From assembly GCF_022376295.1 (NCBI RefSeq), contig NZ_CP060140.1:1864356-1928355 (forward strand): DNA of 64,000 nucleotides. The letters run 5' to 3'. Below the pieces are notes generated by a model. That model was given only the letters and a program-made list of their open reading frames with translations. It did not search any database and was not told the DNA's origin. The DNA is from Nodularia sphaerocarpa UHCC 0038 (GTDB taxonomy: Bacteria; Cyanobacteriota; Cyanobacteriia; Cyanobacteriales; Nostocaceae). The position numbers and the translations under genes were made by a program. Of this stretch, positions 36,012 through 43,436 are shown piece by piece; positions within the stretch are counted from its first letter, which is position 1, and every line of letters begins with the position of its first letter.

Positions 36012-36452
36012 ATGATGTTTGGAAGTAGTCAACCGGAGTCAGGGAATAGCAAGTGGCGTGGCCAGTTGGATAGGTTTGTCAAGGAAAATCAGCGCGATTT
36101 GGCGGCGCTTTTTTGGGGGTTGTGGTTGGAAAATGGGAACAGTCAGGGTATTGTTGGGATTGATTTACAGCCAACCCCGCATTTTATTTATTGTCCCCAA
36201 GCGGCGATAGAAGATTTAAATAATAAGGTTGATAATCGGCTTCAGGAAATTTTGGGTATTGTTGATCATCATAAGCCTGAAGAGGAAGTGGTGATGATTG
36301 GAATTGGTAAGGGTGAACTGAAGTTGATTCAGTTTGCACCAGAACCTCCTCCGGCGGTTTGTTTTGAGGAGGTGGGGAAGGATGTAAATGAATTATTGGA
36401 TTTGTTGGAACAGAGGATGAGTCAGTCTAGCCTCTCTTTTTTATTGGGTTGA
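36012..36452 (+). CDS. Conserved cyanobacterial protein, possible CcmS-type carboxysome chaperone
   Basis: The 146-residue protein opens MMFGSSQPESGNSKWRGQLD and is rich in conserved-looking blocks: NQRDLAALFWGLWLENGNSQ, GIDLQPTPHFIYCP and EILGIVDHHKPE. Its make-up resembles what I remember of CcmS, a beta-carboxysome assembly chaperone known from Nostoc, but I could not check this. No carboxysome genes lie nearby. It follows the ABC exporter remnant. If not CcmS it is a conserved protein of unknown function with a mixed alpha/beta fold. Confidence 0.55.
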   Translation: MMFGSSQPESGNSKWRGQLDRFVKENQRDLAALFWGLWLENGNSQGIVGIDLQPTPHFIYCPQAAIEDLNNKVDNRLQEILGIVDHHKPEEEVVMIGIGKGELKLIQFAPEPPPAVCFEEVGKDVNELLDLLEQRMSQSSLSFLLG

Positions 36453-36916
36453 AAGAATAATTAAGCTTCGACTTCCACATTTGAACCAATGGTTCTTTGA
36501 AAACATAATTATTCAAAAGGCGTTTCAGCCCTCCATACTTGGCTATGTACACAGTCTATTCCTAATAGTGTTACTCCAAATATTGGTTGCTTTATAAAAT
36601 GCAGTCCTTGCAATTGGAAGCCATACACAGGGTATTTACCCTAGCCTTTTTGTGCCTGAAAAACATTTAGGTCATTACCATACTGATGATTATTCGCTTC
36701 CAGTTTAATTGTTTATCTAAAAATTATACGCTCTCTTCAATCACGCTCTTTAAACTACGAGCCATAAGATGCACTACCTGAGTATACTTTTCTATGCAAA
36801 TTCACAGAAAATTGGTATTACTGATCACGAAAATATCGACAAAAGTCTAATTAACTTCAGACGGCTAATCCAGATATTATGTACTCATCTGGATTAGCTA
36901 CCAGCAAAACACTTTC
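36453..36916. promoter_or_regulatory. Intergenic region upstream of the eCIS operon
   Basis: This 464-bp AT-rich gap has no open frame worth calling. It should carry the promoter for the structural operon that starts at 36917. No clear operator or terminator stands out. Confidence 0.4.
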
Positions 36917-37756
36917 ATGCTTATCTTTGTTGTTCAAACATTAGCAGAAATTCTAGCTGGAGGAACCTCACTTACCAGTACCGAGCAAATTGACTTTAGT
37001 CATCCTATTCATCGCAGGGAAGAGGGTGCAGGGCCAACTCTCAATTTGTATGTTTACGACTTACGAGAAAGTAAACAGATACAGCATTCGGGCAAACAAG
37101 TGGAACGCAAACTGACAAGCGATCTGCAACCTGCCACTATCAATTGGTCCCCTAGTTGGTTTGATGTCTCTATATTATTAACAGCTTGGGATAGAACTGC
37201 TTTGGGTGAGCATCACTTGTTGAGTGAAGCTTTAAATGTGCTGCTGCGCCATCGCTCTCTGCGAGAAGATTTTTTGGTTCCAGAATTGCGGGGTTATGGT
37301 AATTTGTCGATGACAGTTGCTCTTGATCCACCAATTGAGATTGGCTCTTTATGGAGCGCTCTCAATGTACCCTTGCGTACTGGGTTGTATTTGACAGTGA
37401 CAGTACCCTTCGAGCCACAGGCGACTGTTGTGCCATTGGTTTGGGAACGAATTTTCAATTTACACAATCAAAATCATGCCAATGGTCATAACTCAGTGGT
37501 TTCCAGACGAGTAGCGATCGCCGGAATAGTGAAAAGTGCAGTAGATAACCAGCCTTTACTAGAGGCAACAGTTGCTGTCTTAACAACTGAAAAATCCGTA
37601 GTCTGTAATAAAGAAGGAATTTTCTTTTTTGAAAATCTACGTATAGGTAATTATGTTTTAACAGTAAATTGTCCCGGTTATTTACCTCAGAACGTCAATG
37701 TCTTGGTCGATAACCAAGGTTATACCTTCAAAGAAATCTTACTAACTCCTGAATAA
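36917..37756 (+). CDS. DUF4255 (Pvc16-type) tail-terminator protein with a carboxypeptidase-regulatory-like domain
   Basis: Residues about 1-170 match the Pvc16 N-terminal domain (DUF4255): LRESKQIQHSGKQVERKL, INWSPSWFDVSILLTAWDRT and GEHHLLSEALNVLLRHRSL. Pvc16-like proteins cap the end of the tube and sheath in contractile injection systems. Residues about 200-279 form a beta-sandwich like the carboxypeptidase regulatory domain (VAIAGIVKSAVDNQPLLEAT; GIFFFENLRIGNYVL). It is the first gene of a plus-strand operon with sheath and tube genes, with a 32-bp gap to the sheath gene. A second DUF4255 gene lies at 50634. Confidence 0.85.
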   Translation: MLIFVVQTLAEILAGGTSLTSTEQIDFSHPIHRREEGAGPTLNLYVYDLRESKQIQHSGKQVERKLTSDLQPATINWSPSWFDVSILLTAWDRTALGEHHLLSEALNVLLRHRSLREDFLVPELRGYGNLSMTVALDPPIEIGSLWSALNVPLRTGLYLTVTVPFEPQATVVPLVWERIFNLHNQNHANGHNSVVSRRVAIAGIVKSAVDNQPLLEATVAVLTTEKSVVCNKEGIFFFENLRIGNYVLTVNCPGYLPQNVNVLVDNQGYTFKEILLTPE

Positions 37757-37788
37757 TTTTAGATATTTACTGACGAGGAGATGCATTT

Positions 37789-39450
37789 ATGGCCAGACTT
37801 GATTACTTTGCACCCGGTGTCTATATTGAAGAAATTGACCGTGGAAGCCGACCGATTGAAGGAGTGAGTACGGCGATCGCTGGATTTGTCGGCTTTACCG
37901 AAGATATTCGTGATGGGGCTGAGTTATTTAAGCCCATGTTAGTCACTAATTGGACGCAGTATCTTAACTACTTTGCCCGTCCTAATTCTGATGGCTTCAC
38001 CGATTTTAACGCCTACTTACCATTTGCCGTCTATGGCTACTTTATGAATGGTGGTGGTCGTTGCTGGGTTACTAGCATTGGTACTCAGTTACCAGGCGCA
38101 CCCAAGCCAGTCAACCCAGAACCAGCCACCCTGAGAATTACTGGTAGAGGCAATCGTCCCACACTTCGCTTTACCTTGCGCCCAGAGCAAGCAGCAGGTG
38201 GAGCCATCAATATTTTCATTAGCGATAGTGGACCTCGTGCTTTACCAGAAGGTACAGAAGGTGAAGCCCCACCAAATACTGGTGAATATTTTTCCGTGCA
38301 AATTCGCCGAGGCGATGAAGTTCTTGAACAATATGAGAACTTAAGCATGAACCGTGAACCGGCAGCCCAGGTAGCAACCTATGCCCTGGAGGCTTTGAGA
38401 AATTCTATGTATATCAATATAGAAGACATTTCTCAAGGTGGACAGCCTTTATCTCGTCGTCCGGCTAATGGTCAGTACGAACTAGCCCCGCCCCTTGTCG
38501 CCGCCCCAGCCGATAGATTTTCTAGCGATTTAGAAGGCATACGTGATGACCGGACAGGAGTCCGGGGGCTGTTTGAAATAGATGAAATCACCATGCTGGC
38601 CTGTCCCGACTTAATGCGGGCATATCAAACGCAAGTATTGAACTTGGATCAAGTCCACGGCATCATGGAACTGATGATCAGTATGTGCGAAGGTTCAGCC
38701 AGTGGTGATATTCCTAATCCACCCAACCGCATGGTTGTGATTGATCCACCACCAGAATTTGTCAAACCCCAGCAAGTAGTAGATTGGTTAAATAGATTTA
38801 ACCGTCGTTCCATGTTTGGCGCACTTTATTATCCCTGGATCAAAGTTCCTAACCCACGCGATCGCGGTAATCCTATTCTCGTCCCCCCCTGTGGTCACAT
38901 GATGGGAGTGTGGGCGCGCACTGATGAAACCAGAGGTGTTTATAAAGCCCCTGCCAATGAAGTTCCTAGAGGCGTAATTGGTTTGGGTTATGATACTAAC
39001 TTCCGCGAACAAGAACTCTTAAATCCCTTGGGAATTAACTGTATTCGCAGCTTCCCCAATCGTGGTATCCGCATTTGGGGAGCCAGAACTCTCGTTGAGC
39101 CAGATAAAACCGAGTGGCGTTATATCAGCGTCCGGCGATTGATTAGTTATATCGAAAAATCCATTGAACTAGGCACTCAGTGGGTAGTCTTTGAACCCAA
39201 CGATGAAGATTTGTGGGCGCGGGTCAGACGCACTGTTAGTAACTTTTTAGAGCGCATCTGGCGTGAAGGAGCCTTATTTGGTGCTTCACCAGCCCAGGCA
39301 TTTTATGTCAAGTGCGACGAAGAACTCAACCCACCAGAGACCAGAATTTTAGGTCGTCTATATATTGAAGTAGGAGTTTGTCCTGTCAGACCTGCTGAAT
39401 TTGTCATCTTCCGAGTCAGTCAGTGGAATGGAATTGACGATGACCAGTAA
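37789..39450 (+). CDS. Contractile injection system sheath protein
   Basis: The 553-residue protein opens MARLDYFAPGVYIEEIDRGS and RPIEGVSTAIAGFVGF, the standard tail-sheath start. The C-terminal domain (NPLGINCIRSFPNRGIRIWG, ARTL, VRRLISYIEKSIE, QWVVFEPND, PPETRILGRLYIEVG) is the conserved sheath core that interlocks subunits. The middle (about 110-270) is the variable surface domain. Sheath contraction drives the inner tube into the target. Only one sheath gene is seen, as in many cyanobacterial systems. GAGGAG precedes the ATG. Confidence 0.95.
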   Translation: MARLDYFAPGVYIEEIDRGSRPIEGVSTAIAGFVGFTEDIRDGAELFKPMLVTNWTQYLNYFARPNSDGFTDFNAYLPFAVYGYFMNGGGRCWVTSIGTQLPGAPKPVNPEPATLRITGRGNRPTLRFTLRPEQAAGGAINIFISDSGPRALPEGTEGEAPPNTGEYFSVQIRRGDEVLEQYENLSMNREPAAQVATYALEALRNSMYINIEDISQGGQPLSRRPANGQYELAPPLVAAPADRFSSDLEGIRDDRTGVRGLFEIDEITMLACPDLMRAYQTQVLNLDQVHGIMELMISMCEGSASGDIPNPPNRMVVIDPPPEFVKPQQVVDWLNRFNRRSMFGALYYPWIKVPNPRDRGNPILVPPCGHMMGVWARTDETRGVYKAPANEVPRGVIGLGYDTNFREQELLNPLGINCIRSFPNRGIRIWGARTLVEPDKTEWRYISVRRLISYIEKSIELGTQWVVFEPNDEDLWARVRRTVSNFLERIWREGALFGASPAQAFYVKCDEELNPPETRILGRLYIEVGVCPVRPAEFVIFRVSQWNGIDDDQ

Positions 39451-39512
39451 CCAGAAATTTAATCTTGAACACACTTGATATTACCAATTATTGCAAAGGA
39501 GTCTAAATCAGT

Positions 39513-39968
39513 ATGGCAGGCGAATTTTTAACGGCTTGTAAATTTTACTTTGAAGCTGACGGAATTACCGATAAATTCATCAAAGAGATTAGTGGATTAG
39601 GCGTTGAAAGTACACCTGCTCAAGATGTTCACGGTTCATCTAAGTCTGGTAAGATCATGCGCCAAGCTACCCCTACAGTTGTCAAATTCACAAACATTAC
39701 ATTAAAAGTCATCGCCACGGATGATATAGACCTTTATAGCTGGTATCAAAAGTGTAACGAAGACATGGGAGATCCCAGACAATGGTCACAAAATCGTAAG
39801 ACTGGTTCGGTAGTCGCCTATGACCAACAAGGTAGTGAAAAAGCACGCTGGAACATTGTCAATTGTTATCCCTGTAAATACACTGGTCCTACCTTAACTG
39901 CATCTGGTGGAGATATGGCCAATGAAACCATTGAGTTGGTTCACGAAGGCGTTAAACGTGTCAAATAA
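39513..39968 (+). CDS. Inner tube protein, gp19 family (copy 1)
   Basis: The 151-residue protein is of the T4 gp19/Pvc1 tube family: TACKFYFEADGITDKFIKEI, SGLGVES, RQATPTVVKFTNITLKVI and SWYQKCNEDM. Hexameric rings of such subunits stack into the tube inside the sheath, and cargo may be carried in the lumen. It follows the sheath gene by 62 bp with AAAGGAG upstream. A divergent second tube gene follows, giving the common arrangement of a main tube protein and a first-ring tube protein. Confidence 0.93.
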   Translation: MAGEFLTACKFYFEADGITDKFIKEISGLGVESTPAQDVHGSSKSGKIMRQATPTVVKFTNITLKVIATDDIDLYSWYQKCNEDMGDPRQWSQNRKTGSVVAYDQQGSEKARWNIVNCYPCKYTGPTLTASGGDMANETIELVHEGVKRVK

Positions 39969-39990
39969 TTAGTCTAATCAACAATTTAAA

Positions 39991-40482
39991 GTGGCACAAT
40001 CAGCAGGTCAAATTCCAGAAATTCTTACAGCCCATCGGTTCTACTTAGCGCTGACACTAGACGGACAACAAGATAATGTTGATGGTTTCTTCTTAGAGTG
40101 TCAAGGCTTTAAAAGAACCCAAGAAGCAATTGAAATTGCTGAAGTCACCCCTAACAAATGGGGTGCAACAGACAAAGGTCAAGTGGTAAGAACCAAGCTT
40201 CCTGGTAATGTTAAGAGTGGCAATATCACTCTCAAGAGAGGTATGACTAATTCTGTAGCTATCTGGAAATGGTTTGAAGCTGTTCAAGAAGGCAAATGGG
40301 CAGATCAACGCAAAAATGCTTCTTTGAGTATCTACGACCAAGAAGGCAAAGAACAAGCAAGATTTGAATTAGCTGGTGCTTGGCCTGCAAGTTATAAAAT
40401 TGCTGATGTCAATGCTCGTAGTAGTGATATAGAAATTGAAGAAGTTGAGGTTGCTTTCGAGGAATTTAAGCGTGTGAAGTAA
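39991..40482 (+). CDS. Inner tube protein, gp19 family (copy 2, GTG start)
   Basis: Translation from GTG 39991 gives 163 residues opening MAQSAGQIPEILTAHRFYLA and containing FLECQGFKRTQEAIEIAEVT, GNVKSGNITLKRGMT and WKWFEAVQEGKW. This is the second tube type, probably the ring joining the tube to the spike hub. It is 22 bp after copy 1. No ATG precedes the conserved start, so GTG is taken; the ribosome-binding site is weak. Confidence 0.92.
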   Translation: MAQSAGQIPEILTAHRFYLALTLDGQQDNVDGFFLECQGFKRTQEAIEIAEVTPNKWGATDKGQVVRTKLPGNVKSGNITLKRGMTNSVAIWKWFEAVQEGKWADQRKNASLSIYDQEGKEQARFELAGAWPASYKIADVNARSSDIEIEEVEVAFEEFKRVK

Positions 40483-40493
40483 TCAGGAGGAAT

Positions 40494-40841
40494 ATGTTTC
40501 CCACAGAGTTTGAATTTACATTGCCTAAAGGTTATCTTGACAATGAAGGCAACCTCCACCGCCAAGGTGTCATGCGGTTATCAACAGCTATAGACGAGAT
40601 TTCACCTTTGCGTGATCCTCGTGTCAAAGCCAATCCAGCTTATGCCACAATTATTATCTTGTCGCGTGTGATCACTAAATTGGGTGCTTTATCGGAAATT
40701 AGTCCTGCTACAGTCGAAAACTTCTTCTCCCAAGATTTAAATTACCTCCAAGACTTTTACCGTTATATCAATGGCTTGGAGGCTGAAACTTCCTTACCAA
40801 AACAGACAACAACTTCCCCTGAGCCACTCCTGCGTAATTGA
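40494..40841 (+). CDS. Small tail-assembly protein (copy 1)
   Basis: The 115-residue protein has the pattern EFEFTLPKGYLDNEGNLHRQ, GVMRLSTAIDEISPL, NPAYATIIILSRVITKLGAL and FFSQDLNYLQDFYRYIN. Its shape resembles the small proteins next to tube genes in phage tails and eCIS that assist assembly around the tube or hub. It starts 12 bp after tube copy 2 with AGGAGG upstream. The next gene is a paralogue, so the pair arose by duplication. Confidence 0.8.
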   Translation: MFPTEFEFTLPKGYLDNEGNLHRQGVMRLSTAIDEISPLRDPRVKANPAYATIIILSRVITKLGALSEISPATVENFFSQDLNYLQDFYRYINGLEAETSLPKQTTTSPEPLLRN

Positions 40842-40863
40842 ATCAACTGGATAATAATCACCT

Positions 40864-41247
40864 ATGCCCCGTAAACAGGACACTCTCTACACAGAATTTG
40901 ACTTCACTCTTCCGCGTGGGTTGACTGATAGCCAAAATCGTGTACATCGTCATGGAACCATGCGTTTAGCCACCGCCAAAGATGAAATTTTGGTGCAGAA
41001 AGAGCGCAAAGTTCAAGAAAATCCCGCTTACACCGCTTTGGTCATGTTATCCCGTGTCATCACACGTCTAGGGAGTTTAAACTCTGTTAGCCCTGATTTA
41101 CTTGAAGAACTACTTTTACATGACTTTGCCTATCTCAGAGAATTTTACAATCGGATTAATCAGCAAGGTAATACACATATCCCTACTCAGTGTCCACACT
41201 GTAGTACTCAATTCTCCGTAGAGCTAGCCCTCGCGGGGGAGTCATAA
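40864..41247 (+). CDS. Small tail-assembly protein (copy 2) with zinc-ribbon-like end
   Basis: The 127-residue protein repeats the fold of its neighbour (EFDFTLPRGLTDSQNRVHRH, GTMRLATAKDEILVQ, NPAYTALVMLSRVITRLGSL). It adds a C-terminal CPHCSTQF, a knuckle with two cysteines two residues apart that could take part in zinc binding. The partner cysteines are not seen, so metal binding would need a dimer or another protein. Its stop overlaps the codon where the DUF6760 frame begins. Confidence 0.8.
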   Translation: MPRKQDTLYTEFDFTLPRGLTDSQNRVHRHGTMRLATAKDEILVQKERKVQENPAYTALVMLSRVITRLGSLNSVSPDLLEELLLHDFAYLREFYNRINQQGNTHIPTQCPHCSTQFSVELALAGES

Positions 41248-41393
41248 GCTACCCCTCTGACACATTGTATGAGGAGGTAGCTTTTATTGCTTATCATTTC
41301 CACTGGTCACAGGATGATATTCTCAATTTAGAACACAATTACCGTCAGCGCTGGATAACAGAAATTAATAAAATTAACCAAAAATTAATATGA
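41244..41393 (+). CDS. DUF6760 small protein, non-standard start codon
   Basis: A 49-codon frame reads SYPSDTLYEEVAFIAYHFHW then SQDDILNLEH and RQRWITEI. This is the pattern of DUF6760, a short protein seen in eCIS and tail operons. No ATG, GTG or TTG stands at its natural start. ATA at 41244 overlaps the TAA of the previous gene (ATAA) and is preceded by GGGGGAG, and the stop TGA overlaps the next ATG (ATGA). Coupling at both ends argues that it is translated. TTG 41265 would cut conserved residues. Its role in tail assembly is unknown. Confidence 0.7.
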   Translation: MSYPSDTLYEEVAFIAYHFHWSQDDILNLEHNYRQRWITEINKINQKLI

Positions 41394-43285
41394 AAGTAAA
41401 AATAACCTCACCTACCCTCAATGAGGTAAATGAACTCGATTTAACATTAGCAACTACACAAAAAGGAGAGTGCGTCATAGGTCGTTCTCCAGATTGTGAC
41501 TTACCCTTGGAAGATGCGGATGTCAGTCGCATACATGGAAAGTTCTTTGTTCAAGGTGGAAATTATTATTTCTGCGACCTTGGTAGTAGAAATGGTTCAA
41601 TCATTAATAACAAATTAGCCGAAAAAAATTTGCCATATCTTTTAAAGGACGGAGATTCAATCCAGATCGGAGACTACGTTCTGATATTGGAAGGAATTAC
41701 ACCTATATCTGAACAATTACCGGAAACAGTATTTAGGGTTATAGATCCTTCACTGTTTTCTGGTAGGCAAGCATTTGAAAATCTTACCCCTGCCAACACG
41801 AGCAATCCTGCATCAGAGGTAGCTAGGGAATTTACTGAGGAAGTTATCAGTCAAAATCAAGAGGAAGTTGAAGCCTCTGAACTTGTTTATGCTGATTCCT
41901 CAGAAGATAACGAGGTAATAACTGCATCTGAAAATCCAATTGCAGAGGAAAGAACCTTTGTGCAACCACAAGATATTGCTAGTCAACCACCAGAGATAGT
42001 CAGTGATATCACATCAAATGACAGTGATGAATATCTAGATTTAAGTACACCAGTTTCACAAGAATTTACAATTGTACAGCCGCGCGATCTACTCTTTCAA
42101 CCATCACCATCAACCAGTGTTATACCCACAACCGATAGTGATGACGCTGTAGATTTAGATACAGCTAATAGTGATGAAGTAGAAACTTTAGAAGTTGTGA
42201 GTGAGGTTTACCCAGAAGCCAATACAAATATCGATGTAGTCACAGAAGACACCTCCTCTGAAATAAGTGATAATTTTAGCCCAGCACCAGAACTTGTTAA
42301 TGACCTTGATGCAGAAGCAGATGAAGTAGTCCCAGAGGCATTGAATGAATCGCAGGCTGAGGTCATAATTGCACCTGAGAATAACATTCAGGCTTTCGCA
42401 GAAGTTACGGAAGTTTTTAGCAATGAATACGTTGATTTCAGCAGTAGAAGCCCAGAAGAAGTAAGTGAAGAACCAACAACAGCAGATGTTTTTTTTACAG
42501 CAAAAGCTTTAGAAATAGAAGAATTTTTTTCCACAGAACAAGCAAGTGAAGAACCAACAACAGCAGACATTTTCTCTACAGCAGAGTCTTTAGAAATAGA
42601 AGAATCTATTTCCACAGAAGAAGTAAGTGAAGAACCAACAACAGCAGATGCTTTCTCTACAGCAGAGTCTTTAGAAATAGAAGAATCTATTTCCACAGAA
42701 GAAGTAAGTGAAGAACCAACAACGGCAGACGTTTTCTCTACAGCAGAGTCTTTAGAAATAGAAGAATCTATTTCCACAGAAAAAGCACGTGATGCTCTTG
42801 AGCTAGTTGAAGAAACACCTGAAGAAGTTGCTGAAGCCGAAGAAGCCCTAGCTGTTGAAAATGTAGAAGCAGATACTCAGAGTGAACCGAATCAGATGAC
42901 AATTCAAAAAAACATAGTCCTCATTGCTCACGAAAGCAAGAAATCAGAACTAATTCAGTTAGTTGTTCAATATCAAGAATTTTTCTCTCAAAGCCTCACA
43001 ATTAGTTGGCCATCTGTCAGTGCAGTTTTAAATCAACAGGCTGGTATTACTGTTAGTCAAGAAATCCCCCCAGCCATCTCTGGAGGATACCAGAAAATTA
43101 ATTCCCTGCTCAATTCTGGAGAGATTTTAGCAGTAATTTTCCTGAGAGATTTTCTGACACCTCAGCCTGGTCAAGCTAATGAAGACGCATTGTTGAGAAC
43201 ATGCAATATTAATCAGGTGTTACTGGCAACTAATTTGAAAACAGCAGAGGCAATTGTACATTATTTGGAACAAATCACAAAGTAA
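41390..43285 (+). CDS. FHA-domain protein with acidic repeat linker and methylglyoxal-synthase-like end
   Basis: The 631-residue protein has an N-terminal FHA domain (about 20-100) with GRSPDCDLPLEDADVSRIHG and SRNGSIINN, which should bind phosphothreonine. Residues about 110-500 are acidic and disordered, with four copies of a 27-residue unit. Residues about 502-631 align with methylglyoxal synthase (KNIVLIAHESKK, LNSGEILAVIFLRDFLTPQP, LRTCNINQVLLATNLKTAEA). The phosphate-binding TGTTG motif is absent, the catalytic Asp of GGDQQ is Tyr (GGYQK), and the PH-x-PD histidine is gone. It is therefore probably a pseudoenzyme used for binding. It sits in the eCIS operon with a 4-bp overlap upstream. 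Confidence 0.8.
   Translation: MKVKITSPTLNEVNELDLTLATTQKGECVIGRSPDCDLPLEDADVSRIHGKFFVQGGNYYFCDLGSRNGSIINNKLAEKNLPYLLKDGDSIQIGDYVLILEGITPISEQLPETVFRVIDPSLFSGRQAFENLTPANTSNPASEVAREFTEEVISQNQEEVEASELVYADSSEDNEVITASENPIAEERTFVQPQDIASQPPEIVSDITSNDSDEYLDLSTPVSQEFTIVQPRDLLFQPSPSTSVIPTTDSDDAVDLDTANSDEVETLEVVSEVYPEANTNIDVVTEDTSSEISDNFSPAPELVNDLDAEADEVVPEALNESQAEVIIAPENNIQAFAEVTEVFSNEYVDFSSRSPEEVSEEPTTADVFFTAKALEIEEFFSTEQASEEPTTADIFSTAESLEIEESISTEEVSEEPTTADAFSTAESLEIEESISTEEVSEEPTTADVFSTAESLEIEESISTEKARDALELVEETPEEVAEAEEALAVENVEADTQSEPNQMTIQKNIVLIAHESKKSELIQLVVQYQEFFSQSLTISWPSVSAVLNQQAGITVSQEIPPAISGGYQKINSLLNSGEILAVIFLRDFLTPQPGQANEDALLRTCNINQVLLATNLKTAEAIVHYLEQITK
42463..42786 (+). repeat. 81-bp tandem repeat in the FHA gene
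   Basis: The unit AGTGAAGAACCAACAACAGC recurs at 42464, 42545, 42626 and 42707, a period of exactly 81 bp (27 codons). It encodes SEEPTTADxFxTAESLEIEE-like acidic units. The near identity of copies 2-4 indicates recent expansion. The open frame on the opposite strand is a by-product. Confidence 0.9.
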
Positions 43286-43291
43286 TGTGAT

Positions 43292-43315
43292 CATGATCTG
43301 TAATATCAGATCATG
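43292..43315. terminator. Hairpin between convergent eCIS genes
   Basis: CATGATCTG (43292-43300) pairs with CAGATCATG (43307-43315) around a TAATAT loop, just after the FHA gene and before the end of the minus-strand gene. No long T-run follows on the plus strand. Confidence 0.5.
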
Positions 43316-43436
43316 TTCTGTTAATCAGTTATAATAAAAGTCTGGGCTTCGGCTAGGCTCAGTCCAACGTCCTTGCAACCGTTTGTTTTAGCCTTGGTTC
43401 GGTAGAGCAAGCAGATCGCAAAAGCCATCATCACCA

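Noticed and set aside
35768..36032. Minus-strand frames over the ABC exporter remnant
   Set aside because: The plus strand reads clearly as exporter sequence, so these are shadows.
42388..42777. Minus-strand open frame of 129 codons
   Set aside because: It is the opposite strand of the 81-bp repeats inside the FHA gene and copies their period.
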